The notes beneath the pieces are model-generated. The model was not told the origin of the DNA and ran no database searches. It saw nothing but the letters and a program-made list of their open reading frames with translations. From Bacteroidia bacterium (GTDB lineage Bacteria > Bacteroidota > Bacteroidia > Bacteroidales > Rikenellaceae): DNA of 28,080 nucleotides. Below are positions 8,261 to 15,749 of this stretch, one piece after another. The DNA lies in NCBI GenBank assembly GCA_025999315.1, contig BNXD01000019.1:1-28080 (forward strand), given 5' to 3'. The position numbers and the translations under genes are program-made. The number at the start of each line of letters is the position of its first letter. Within the stretch, counting starts at the first letter, position 1.

Positions 8261-8299
8261 GCGGGGCAGTAACCATCCATTGCATGGTTACTGCCCCGC
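8261..8299. terminator. Hairpin downstream of ssb
   Basis: A perfect 16-bp stem (8261-8276 with 8284-8299) and a 7-base loop start 26 bases after the ssb stop codon. No clear U tract follows, so it may act as an mRNA 3'-end stabiliser rather than a classic intrinsic terminator. Confidence 0.65.
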
Positions 8300-8339
8300 A
8301 GTGCGTTGTGTTGTGGGGTGTGGGACTGTTTTGACCGGC

Positions 8340-8905
8340 ATCTCGAGCGAAACGAGTCGATTGTGCGTTTCGGCTGTCGGTGATATTGTTCCTGCGGCCC
8401 GGAGCCACACTCTGCGCTTCTCTGCGCTTCTTGGCGCTTCTTGGCGCTTTTTGGGCTACGGGCTGCAGCCCATTGTCGGTGCGCCCTCGCCTGCGGCATC
8501 GGGATCAGCCTTTTGCGGCAACCCTTCGCCGGCTCCGGGCCGCAACTGACCGAGCGTCATCGAGCTCGCCCGGAAATGGCCGAGGAGGAAAACGGATCGT
8601 CTTTTTGATGAAGTTAACTTTGCGGGAGCTTAAGGCTGCCGACAGACTACGGCCCCGCGATCGACAACCTGTTTTTTCGACTCCCCGCCCCCCAGCGGCT
8701 AAAAGCCGCTACCGGGCGGGCGGGGAGTCGGCAGTTTTGACAGGCAAAACTGCAAGATGAATCTAATAGTGGGAAGTATTGTCTTTGCGTCTGCACAACC
8801 CTGCACAGCCCGCAGCCACATTCTGCGTTTTTTGGCGGAGGGCCCCCCGGCAAACTCTAAAACTCGAGACAACTGTTTTACCAACACTTAAACGCACAAC
8901 AAGTT
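8340..8905. repeat. Composite dispersed intergenic repeat between ssb and ruvA
   Basis: The intergenic stretch 8235-8994 shows no credible gene. Bases 8481-8514 match 5434-5469 almost exactly (GCCCTCGCCTGCGGCATCGG and following). Bases 8671-8752 match 5232-5317 including the large hairpin. Both regions also carry short iterated GCGCTTCTTGG-like units just before. The block ends at 8876-8905 with the CCAACACTTAAACGCACAAC end motif shared with the elements near 5094-5579 and 24196-24485. This is probably a further, rearranged member of that family. Confidence 0.55.
8678..8730. repeat. Large GC-rich hairpin, copy 2
   Basis: Arms CGACTCCCCGCC (8678-8689) and GGCGGGGAGTCG (8719-8730) enclose AGCGGCT-AAA-AGCCGCT (8694-8710). 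It is a diverged copy of the hairpin at 5239-5297, and the stem is kept despite changes in the sides. Confidence 0.75.
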
Positions 8906-8957
8906 AGGGCGTATTAACATAAATCCGACTATCCCGATTTATGTTAATACGCCCTAA
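8904..8957. terminator. 22-bp perfect stem-loop downstream of ruvA
   Basis: Left arm 8904-8925 and right arm 8936-8957 are perfectly complementary around a 10-base loop. It begins 38 bases past the ruvA stop codon on that gene's strand. The AT-rich stem and the lack of a U tract leave open whether it is a terminator or a palindromic repeat or protein-binding site. Confidence 0.55.
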
Positions 8958-8994
8958 GCTGAACCTCCATTGGGTTCGCCCCAAATCGCCGAGT

Positions 8995-9588
8995 CTACAG
9001 TTTTTTGAGCGCGATGCGAATGATCTCCTCGACCTGGGCATCGGGATTCTCGCGGCATAGGGTGCGCACCGTCTTCTCCGACGAACTGCGCGAGAATCCC
9101 AGCATCGAGAGCGCCGCCAGCGCTTCGTCGTAGCGCGAGTCGCCCGGGCCGACCACCATGCCCGGCGACAAGCCCGGGCCGATGGGCATAGAAGCTATCT
9201 TGCCCTTGAGGTCGACTATGATCTTCTGGGCGGTCTTCAGCCCCAGCCCCTTGACGTTTTTGAGCAGCGAGGCGTTCTCGGAGACGATGATCTGCCGGAG
9301 CTCCTCGGGCGAATAGGTCGACAGGACCATCCTCGCGCTGGCTCCCCCGACTCCCGACACGCCGAGCAGCAGCCGGAAAAGCTCTCTCTCCTCGCGCGAG
9401 AAAAACCCGTAGAATATCTGAGCGTCTTCGCGTACGATGAAGTGCACCAACAGCTTGGCCTCGGTCTGTCCTTCGAGTTGCGAGTAGGTGTGAAGCGATA
9501 TGTTGAGGTAATAGCCCACGCCCCCTGCGTCGATGACCGCGCAGGCCGGGGTGAGTTCGGCGATGGCGCCCTTAATGTATTCGTACAT
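8995..9588 (-). CDS. ruvA: Holliday junction branch-migration DNA-binding subunit RuvA
   Basis: Tetrameric junction-binding protein that loads the RuvB motor and positions RuvC during recombinational repair. With start MYEYIKG the protein is 197 residues, the family size; a longer upstream frame adds about 52 residues of noncoding-looking sequence and is rejected. The OB-fold N-terminus (EYIKGAIAELTPACAVIDAG, GVGYYLNISL), the helix-hairpin-helix motifs around LLLGVSGVGGASARMVLS and VKGLGLKTAQKIIVDL, and the C-terminal RuvB-binding domain (DEALAALSMLGFS) are all visible. It is divergent from the OmpH-like gene, with only 82 bases between starts. Confidence 0.95.
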   Translation of the reverse strand: MYEYIKGAIAELTPACAVIDAGGVGYYLNISLHTYSQLEGQTEAKLLVHFIVREDAQIFYGFFSREERELFRLLLGVSGVGGASARMVLSTYSPEELRQIIVSENASLLKNVKGLGLKTAQKIIVDLKGKIASMPIGPGLSPGMVVGPGDSRYDEALAALSMLGFSRSSSEKTVRTLCRENPDAQVEEIIRIALKKL

Positions 9589-9608
9589 CTGCATGTTATT
9601 ATTGAAGA

Positions 9609-9616
9609 CAAAAATA
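9609..9616 (-). promoter_or_regulatory. Candidate -7 box for ruvA
   Basis: TATTTTTG on the minus strand matches TAnnTTTG and lies about 21 bases before the chosen ruvA ATG. No convincing -33 TTTG was found, so confidence is modest. Confidence 0.4.
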
Positions 9617-9639
9617 GCAAACTTCCCCAGAATAATCAT

Positions 9640-9647
9640 TATCTTTG
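9640..9647 (+). promoter_or_regulatory. Candidate -7 box for the OmpH-like gene
   Basis: TATCTTTG matches TAnnTTTG and ends 23 bases before the ATG at 9671. No clear -33 box was seen. It faces away from the ruvA box across the short divergent intergenic region. Confidence 0.5.
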
Positions 9648-9670
9648 CCGGGGAAATAACAAACAGTACT

Positions 9671-10288
9671 ATGAAAAGATTTTTTGCAGCGGCCGCTTTG
9701 TCTGTTGTGATATTGGCCGGATGTAACACGAAGAGCGGCAACAAGAGCGACCTGCCTCAGGCGGACAGCGCCGCGGTGAGGGTCGCAAGCGAACGGATCG
9801 CCTATGTCAACCTCGACTCGCTGACGGCGAGTTACGACATGTATCACGACCTGAGGGCGGCATACGAGAAGAAGGTAACGCGCACCCAGAACGATGTCAA
9901 CTCGCGCGGACGTAACCTCGAGAAGGAGATCGCCGACTTCCAGGAGAAGATCGACAAGGGGTTGGTAACCCGTTCGACGGCGGCTCAGATGCAGGAGTCG
10001 CTGGGCAATAAACAGCAGAACTTCATGCAGTTCCGCGAACGGGCCATGGGCGAGCTGGCCGAGGAGGAGCAGGTGCTGCTCAACCAGATCCACTACAGCA
10101 TAGTCGAGTTTCTGAAAGAGTACAACTCCGACTACCGTTATGCCGCCATTATGAGCACCACCGCTGCCGGTCCCATTCTCAACGCTGACCCTCTGCTCGA
10201 CATCACCAAAGAGGTGGTCGCGGGGCTCAACAAGAGATATGCTGCCAACAAGGCGGCCGAACCCAAGGAGACAGGCGGCAAAAAATAG
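9671..10288 (+). CDS. OmpH/Skp-family periplasmic chaperone-like lipoprotein
   Basis: A 205-residue precursor. Residues 1-17 form a lipoprotein signal with lipobox LAGC (Cys18). Then comes a Ser/Asp linker, a short beta strand ([15 protein letters not shown]) and a long charged helical hairpin (about residues 60-150) of the kind that forms the Skp tentacles, closing with [20 protein letters not shown] and [19 protein letters not shown], typical of OmpH proteins of this phylum. Family members hold unfolded outer-membrane proteins in the periplasm; a lipid anchor is common in Bacteroidota versions. The start at 9671 is fixed by the signal peptide. The stop is 7 bases before pfkA, so the two are likely co-transcribed although functionally unrelated. 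Confidence 0.88.
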   Translation: MKRFFAAAALSVVILAGCNTKSGNKSDLPQADSAAVRVASERIAYVNLDSLTASYDMYHDLRAAYEKKVTRTQNDVNSRGRNLEKEIADFQEKIDKGLVTRSTAAQMQESLGNKQQNFMQFRERAMGELAEEEQVLLNQIHYSIVEFLKEYNSDYRYAAIMSTTAAGPILNADPLLDITKEVVAGLNKRYAANKAAEPKETGGKK

Positions 10289-10295
10289 CTATAAA

Positions 10296-11276
10296 ATGGG
10301 CGAGATCAGGTGCATAGGGGTGCTCACCTCGGGAGGCGATTCGCCGGGGATGAACGCGGCCATCAGAGCCGTAACACGCGCGTCGATCTACAACGGGATC
10401 GAGGTCAAGGGGATTGTCCGCGGCTACAAAGGGCTGATAACGGGCGAAGTCGTCTCTCTCAAGACGCAGGATGTGAGCAACATCGTCCAGCGCGGCGGCA
10501 CGATACTCAAGACCGCCCGCAGCGCCGAGTTTCAGACCGGCGAGGGGATGCAGACGGCGTGGCAGACCATGCAGCGGGAGGGCATCGATGCGCTGGTGGT
10601 CATCGGAGGCAACGGTTCGCTCTCCGGGGCGAGGGAGTTTGCCGGGGTTTATGACTTTCCGGTCGTGGGTCTTCCGGGCACCATCGACAACGATCTGTAC
10701 GGCACCGATGTAACTATCGGCTACGACACCGCGCTGAACACCATCATGGAGGCTACGGACAAGATACGCGACACGGCCAGTTCGCACGACCGCCTCTTTT
10801 TTATCGAGGTGATGGGGCGCGACGCCGGTTTTCTGGCCCTGGACGGGGCGATAGCCGCCGGAGCCGAAGGGGCCATCATTCCCGAAATAGCGACCGAGGT
10901 CGATCAGCTTGCCGACCTGATACAGAACGGGTTCCGCAAATCCAAAAAGAGCAGCATCGTCCTTGTGGCCGAGAGCGAGATCACCGGCGGCGCCATGGGG
11001 CTGGCCGAAAGGGTCAAGACGGAATATCCACAGTACGACGTGAGGGTAACGATCCTCGGGCATATCCAGCGCGGCGGTTCGCCGACGGCCAACGACCGCA
11101 TCGTGGCCAGCCGCATGGGGGCTGCAGCCGTAACGGCGCTGCTCGACGGCCAGCGCAACGTAATGATCGGCATCGAGAACCGTCAGATCGTCTACGTCCC
11201 CTTCTCCAAGGCGTTGCATATGGACAAAGAGATCGATCGCGACAAACTCGACATCATCAAGACCCTGTCCATCTGA
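10296..11276 (+). CDS. pfkA: 6-phosphofructokinase (ATP-type, PfkA family)
   Basis: Phosphorylates fructose-6-phosphate to fructose-1,6-bisphosphate, the committed glycolytic step. The start [20 protein letters not shown] gives 326 residues, the normal bacterial size; the in-frame ATG at 10239 lies inside the upstream gene. Seen: [12 protein letters not shown] (13-24), substrate motif [12 protein letters not shown] with Asp131 and Asp133 (catalytic base position), [12 protein letters not shown] and [14 protein letters not shown]. The Gly after the metal-site residue (Gly107) indicates ATP rather than pyrophosphate use. Oddly, the usual GGDGS is GGNGS here (Asn106). A strong terminator follows the gene. 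Confidence 0.95.
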   Translation: MGEIRCIGVLTSGGDSPGMNAAIRAVTRASIYNGIEVKGIVRGYKGLITGEVVSLKTQDVSNIVQRGGTILKTARSAEFQTGEGMQTAWQTMQREGIDALVVIGGNGSLSGAREFAGVYDFPVVGLPGTIDNDLYGTDVTIGYDTALNTIMEATDKIRDTASSHDRLFFIEVMGRDAGFLALDGAIAAGAEGAIIPEIATEVDQLADLIQNGFRKSKKSSIVLVAESEITGGAMGLAERVKTEYPQYDVRVTILGHIQRGGSPTANDRIVASRMGAAAVTALLDGQRNVMIGIENRQIVYVPFSKALHMDKEIDRDKLDIIKTLSI

Positions 11277-11334
11277 GACATGGCCCGATCCGGGCCGATT
11301 GCAGCCAGAGCGGTGTCAACTCACCCCAACACAA

Positions 11335-11362
11335 AAAGCGGCGACAGAGATGTCGCCGCTTT
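11335..11362 (+). terminator. Intrinsic terminator after pfkA
   Basis: A perfect 12-bp GC-rich stem (11335-11346 with 11351-11362), GAGA tetraloop, followed by GTTTTTG, 58 bases after the pfkA stop. Confidence 0.9.
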
Positions 11363-11453
11363 GTTTTTGCCGGTTGCGGCTTTAGACTGCTAAAGCCGGA
11401 TTTTATGCGGATCAGCAGTTGAAATATAAAATGTCATGCTGAGCAAAATAATC

Positions 11454-12072
11454 TGTCATGCTGAGCGAAGTCGAAGTATCTCAACATGACTGGCATAGCA
11501 GTATAGTCGAGACCCTTCGATCTCTCCGCTCCGCTCAGGGTGACATGAAAGGAGGTTTTTACCATGTCATGCCGAGCAAAACAATCTGTCATGCTGAGCG
11601 AAGTCGAAACATCTCAACATGACTGGCATAGCAGTATAGCCGAGACCCTTCGATCTCTCCGTTCCGCTCAGGGTGACATAACATTAAGAGTCGAACTCAT
11701 ACTCACAATCTGTCATGCTGAGCGAAGCCGAAGCATCTCAAAATGGCTGGCATAGCAGTATGGCCGAGACCCTTCGATCTCTTCGCTCCGCTCAGGGTGA
11801 CATAACATTAAGAGTCGAACTCATACTCACAATCTGTCATGCTGAGCGAAGCGACGGCATAGCCGAAGCGAAGGCGAAGCATCTCAAAATGACTGGCATA
11901 GCAGTATAGCCGAGACCCTTCGATCTCTCCGTTCCGCTCAGGGTGACATAACATTAAGAGTCGAACTCATACTCACAATCTGTCATGCTGAGCGAAGCCG
12001 AAGCATCTCAACATGACTGGCATAGCAGTATCGCCGAGACCCTTCGATCTCTTTGTTTCGCTCAGGGTGACA
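11454..12072. repeat. Tandem array of five imperfect palindromic (REP-like) repeats
   Basis: The 11277-12209 gap contains no gene. Five copies begin TGTCATGCTGAGCGAAG and end CGCTCAGGGTGACA, so the two ends are imperfect complements. They lie at 11454-11545, 11587-11678, 11711-11802, 11835-11948 and 11981-12072. Copies 2 to 5 recur at steps of 124, 124 and 146 bases, and the roughly 32-base spacer after copies 2, 3 and 4 (TAACATTAAGAGTCGAACTC and following) is also repeated. Copy 4 has a 22-base internal insertion. Partial copy starts lie at 11432 and 11564. Spacers are identical and units are long, so this is not CRISPR. Confidence 0.93.
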
Positions 12073-12148
12073 TATTATACAAAACGGAGCATCGTAAGCC
12101 ATTGAATATCAGTTGCCGTCTTCAGCTACCGACTCGCGCGTTTTATAA

Positions 12149-12196
12149 AAAAGCATTGCGGCGAATCCTCGAACGGGGATTCGCCGCAATGCTTTT
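12149..12196 (-). terminator. Intrinsic terminator of the susCD operon
   Basis: A perfect 20-bp stem (12149-12168 with 12177-12196) and 8-base loop lie 14 bases past the stop of the last operon gene. On the minus strand the stem ends in a run of T, as expected for termination of right-to-left transcription. Confidence 0.88.
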
Positions 12197-12209
12197 CAGA
12201 GCCTTCCGG

Positions 12210-13874
12210 CTATGGCGTTACGCTGACCTGCACCGGAATGGGCTGATCGTAAGGGAATTTGGGCGTATTGTCCCCCGAGCCGGCCTTTATCTCGCCCGTC
12301 AGGTCGAATGTGCCTGCCGCCGGGAACACTGCGCCGCTGGCGACCCAGAAATCGACGTACGAAAGCAGGAACTGGTCGTTGATCGCCGGGTCGGCAAAGT
12401 AGTGAGTGCTCTCATCGGTCCACTTCGATGCCGTGCCGCCGCCGAACTTGGCGCCCGCGCCCGCCGCCGCCTCCACATCCGAATTGCTGAAACCGGCCGT
12501 TACGTTGGCGTCGTTTTGCAATTTGAAACTGTAGCGGAGGTATGCATCGTTGTTGGGCTCGCGGTAGTGTGCAAACCAGAAGCGCAGGTGTACCGAAGCG
12601 TTGGGCGTAGCGACCGTGGCAGGGAACGAATATGCCACATCGTTCTTGACCACATCAGCGCGGATCATCTTGATGGGCATGGTTGCTGTCGGTTGCCAGT
12701 CGGCGTTGTCGATGGCGGGATTCAGCGCCAGACCGGGCATCGGATTGGGTTTCACCTCAAATTCGTAGGGGACCCAGCCATGCTCGCCGTTTTTGGACGG
12801 ATGTTCGGGCAGATACTGCGCGAAGTCGTTGGCCGAGTCGTTGTTGATATACTTGATATACATTTTGTACCTGCCCGGCTGGCTGACGTAGGTGCCCTTG
12901 GGATTTGTCCCCGATTTGGTGGTGATGTTCCAGGTCAGCGAAGAGAAGGGGCGACTGACGTTGGCTCCGCTCGTAACATTGGCGGCCAACGGATTGTACA
13001 TGCCCACCGCGATCGGCTTCGAGTTCTTGCCGTGCATGAACTGATCGCCCGTCGCCCATGGCGAGGAGGTGGTAAAGCCATCCGAAAGGACGAACCAGTC
13101 GGGATGCTCGGCCAGGTTCTCCGCCGTGGGATAGATGATGGTAAGGATATTCTGCGTAACTCCGCTCACCTCCGTGGGGGTGAATTCCGGGATCAGAGCT
13201 CCCGAGTTGATCAGGATGGAGTGATAGCGGATATTGACCGATGTGTTGTAGGTTACGCCGTTTACCACAAAGCTGGTGGTGGGCCAGGATTTCATGGCAT
13301 AGATGTAGGCGGGGGTGGAGATATTGTCCTGATTGACAAAATTCACCTCGGCCTTGATGAAGACGAAGGGCTTTTCGGCCGTCGGTATCTGCTCGCGCGG
13401 GGGGCGGGCGTCGGTCTGTTTCCAGACGGGGATGGTTTTGGTTATGGTGCCGAACATCGAGTTGCCGTCCTCGTCGAGAACGTCGAACGATATGGGCACC
13501 ACGCCGTTATCCGCGCTGGTGATGGTGGGCGTACCCGTAATGGCGAAGTAGGCATACTGCTTGTCGGCATTGTCGGCAGTCTGAAAGTAGCCGCTTTTGA
13601 TCTTGAAGCCGTAACGGTCCGACTTGTCAAGGAAAACGAACTTGAGGTTCTTGCCGAAAGCGCTGGTGACGGGGATCGCCAGACGGTCTGCCGGATCGTC
13701 GGGATCGCCCGGCGTTCCCTGATAGACCGGGACGTTGTTCTGCAAAAAGCCGTCGATAAATATCATGGCCTGCTCGATGTTGAGCTGCTTGTGCTCGATC
13801 GTATAGTCCATTCCCACCCGGGTGCACGAGAGGGCGGCGACGGCAAGAAGGAGCGCAAAAAATATCTTTTTCAT
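12210..13874 (-). CDS. Outer-membrane lipoprotein in the SusE/F position, unknown ligand
   Basis: 554 residues. The signal peptide (MKKIFFALLLAVAALSC) has lipobox ALSC with lipidated Cys17. The rest is rich in beta strands, Asn/Thr/Pro and aromatic residues, as expected for tandem beta-sandwich domains. An N-terminal unit up to about residue 150 may resemble the DUF1735-type domains of such proteins, and the C-terminal half (about 390-550) could be another lectin-like fold. No catalytic motif is recognised. The gene follows susD by 19 bases and is the last of the operon, so a surface glycan-binding role beside SusCD is inferred from position. The family assignment itself is not certain. No Asp/Glu-rich surface-export signal directly follows the Cys. 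Confidence 0.75.
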   Translation of the reverse strand: MKKIFFALLLAVAALSCTRVGMDYTIEHKQLNIEQAMIFIDGFLQNNVPVYQGTPGDPDDPADRLAIPVTSAFGKNLKFVFLDKSDRYGFKIKSGYFQTADNADKQYAYFAITGTPTITSADNGVVPISFDVLDEDGNSMFGTITKTIPVWKQTDARPPREQIPTAEKPFVFIKAEVNFVNQDNISTPAYIYAMKSWPTTSFVVNGVTYNTSVNIRYHSILINSGALIPEFTPTEVSGVTQNILTIIYPTAENLAEHPDWFVLSDGFTTSSPWATGDQFMHGKNSKPIAVGMYNPLAANVTSGANVSRPFSSLTWNITTKSGTNPKGTYVSQPGRYKMYIKYINNDSANDFAQYLPEHPSKNGEHGWVPYEFEVKPNPMPGLALNPAIDNADWQPTATMPIKMIRADVVKNDVAYSFPATVATPNASVHLRFWFAHYREPNNDAYLRYSFKLQNDANVTAGFSNSDVEAAAGAGAKFGGGTASKWTDESTHYFADPAINDQFLLSYVDFWVASGAVFPAAGTFDLTGEIKAGSGDNTPKFPYDQPIPVQVSVTP

Positions 13875-13893
13875 TGTCTCTCTTTTTTGACGG

Positions 13894-15735
13894 TTATCTG
13901 GCCTTTTCGTTGGGAGTAAGTCTGGGGTTGACCAGAAGCTCGGTGGTGGGTATCGGGAAAAGGGTGCAATATTCGTCGATGGTTATCTTGCGGTTCTTCA
14001 TGTAGTAGTTGTTGGTCGTCGAGGCCGAGTTGGATGTGAAAGCCTCGTAGAAAGAGTTGAAATGGTCGTTCATCACATCGACCGCGGTGCCGGAACGCAC
14101 CAGGTCGAACCAGCGGTGGCCTTCAAAGGCAAGCTCCAGCATCCGTTCGTCGAAGATGGCCTTGATGGTCCTGGCTGCGGTGTTGAGCACCCACTCGTCG
14201 GACGAGTTGCCCGTGGCGCTGTAGGGTATGACCCCCGCCCTCTGGCGCACGAGGTTGATCGTGGCATCCATCTGGGCCTGGGTCAGCGTTCCGCCGTTGT
14301 TGCGCGCCTTGGCCTCGGCCAGCATCAGCAGCACGTCGGCATAACGTATGATATACCAGTTGTCGTCCGAATCGGCCTGTCTGGAGGGCGAGGGCGACTG
14401 GTACTTGCCGCAGAAGAACTGCTTGTCGTCGTCGAATCCCAGCACCGTGGTGCGCCACGAGCAGCCCGTATAGGGATCGTAGGGCCAGGTCGAAGATTGC
14501 GGGTAGTCGGTGTTGGAATTTATGGGCTGCACCGGATTTACGCCGCGGTCGAGGGCGCCGTCGCTGATGCGGCTGTCGCTGTAAACCGCTCCGTTGAAGT
14601 AGCGTACCTGGTAGTTATAGTCGGGGTACATCGAATCCCACGACTTGGTGAAGTCCATGAAATATCCGGTGGGGCTGCAGTTGCCCTGCCCCTTGTTGGC
14701 CAACGCCGCGGGGGTGTAGTTGTGGCTGTTGGCCGTGTTGCGGGGCGTGTAGTTCTGTGGCGTGAAATGGGTATAGAACGGGCTTCCCAGATTCTCCGTC
14801 TGGCCTCCGAGATATTCCACCTCCCAGATCGACTCGGCGCTGTGTTTGTTGGTGGGCCTGAACAGGTCGGAGTAGACGGGTATGAGCGAGCATCCGGTCA
14901 CCTGGGTGAGGTAGAACTCGGCAGCCTGCCACTTGTTGATACATCCCGGCGGAAAGAGGGCGGTGATCTCATCATTCGTCGATATGTTCTTCCACGCATC
15001 GACATTGGGACAGGCCGTGGCGGTGATCTCGTCCGGTATCGAGAGGAACGCCTTGCCGAGCAGGGCCAGGGCCGCCTGCATCGTTACGCGGCCTCTGGGC
15101 GCGGTGGCCTTGTCGTAAAGCAGGGGAGCCGCGGCTCCGTTAGTGGCGGCGATGGCCTCCCGAAGGTCGGTGATCATGAATTTGTAGACATCCTTCATCG
15201 GGGCGCGGACATGGTCTCGAGAGTCGGCATACTTCTCAGGTATGTCCGTAACCAGAGGCACCGGCCCGAAAGCCCTCGCAAGATTGAGATAGAACAGCGC
15301 GCGCATGACCTTGGCCTCCTGAATGTAGCGGCGCACGTCCTGATTGTCGGGAAACTTCTCTCCCCCCCTCAGTATCACTATGTTGGCGCGCGTTATGGCG
15401 CGGTAGTGATGGGCCCAGTAGTTCTGGGTGCCCTTGTTGGTCGAGGAGATGGTGAAATTCTCGATCTCATGGCGGTACATGTTGGCGATGTAGTTGTTCT
15501 GGTTGGGGAAGGCCACATCCGAGCGCACATCGCCCATCAGGTATATCGATTCGCCGTAGATGCCCCCATCCGAAAGTGCGGAATAGGTGGCATAGAGCGC
15601 AGAGAGCATATCCTCGGGCGACCGGTAGAAATTATCCGCCGTAAGGGTCGTATCGGGCTCCAGGTCCATAAAATCGCAACTGTTGAACAGAAACGGGGCG
15701 ACGAGGAGCAGCAGTGAATATTTTATCTTTTTCAT
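13894..15735 (-). CDS. susD: SusD/RagB-family glycan-binding outer-membrane lipoprotein
   Basis: 613 residues. The lipoprotein signal peptide ends FLFNSC (Cys20), followed by DFMDLEPDTTLTADNFYRS, the typical SusD start. TPR-like helical segments include NYWAHHYRAITRANIVI and EAKVMRALFYLNLARAFGPVPLVT. The C-terminal SusD motifs YIIRYADVLLMLAEAKARNNGG, TINLVRQRAGV, FDERMLELAFEGHRWFDLVR and the closing FPIPTTELLVNPRLTPN are all present. It acts as the lid over the SusC transporter, capturing ligand on the cell surface. It starts 14 bases after the susC stop, so the pair is co-transcribed. The symbol denotes the family; the substrate is not starch by any evidence here. Confidence 0.95.
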   Translation of the reverse strand: MKKIKYSLLLLVAPFLFNSCDFMDLEPDTTLTADNFYRSPEDMLSALYATYSALSDGGIYGESIYLMGDVRSDVAFPNQNNYIANMYRHEIENFTISSTNKGTQNYWAHHYRAITRANIVILRGGEKFPDNQDVRRYIQEAKVMRALFYLNLARAFGPVPLVTDIPEKYADSRDHVRAPMKDVYKFMITDLREAIAATNGAAAPLLYDKATAPRGRVTMQAALALLGKAFLSIPDEITATACPNVDAWKNISTNDEITALFPPGCINKWQAAEFYLTQVTGCSLIPVYSDLFRPTNKHSAESIWEVEYLGGQTENLGSPFYTHFTPQNYTPRNTANSHNYTPAALANKGQGNCSPTGYFMDFTKSWDSMYPDYNYQVRYFNGAVYSDSRISDGALDRGVNPVQPINSNTDYPQSSTWPYDPYTGCSWRTTVLGFDDDKQFFCGKYQSPSPSRQADSDDNWYIIRYADVLLMLAEAKARNNGGTLTQAQMDATINLVRQRAGVIPYSATGNSSDEWVLNTAARTIKAIFDERMLELAFEGHRWFDLVRSGTAVDVMNDHFNSFYEAFTSNSASTTNNYYMKNRKITIDEYCTLFPIPTTELLVNPRLTPNEKAR

Positions 15736-15749
15736 GACATTCGTCTCAT

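Noticed and set aside
8995..9744. Longer RuvA starting at 9744
   Set aside because: The extra N-terminal residues overlap the divergent promoter region and the start of the OmpH-like gene; the family starts at M-x-EYIKG.
11454..12072. CRISPR array
   Set aside because: Units are about 92 bp, spacers are repeated rather than unique, and no cas genes are present.
11985..13919. 644-residue plus-strand open frame
   Set aside because: Antisense to the lipoprotein gene with clear signal peptide and operon position; it begins within the REP-like array.
14062..15717. 551-residue plus-strand open frame
   Set aside because: Antisense shadow of susD in a high-GC genome; no recognisable domain.
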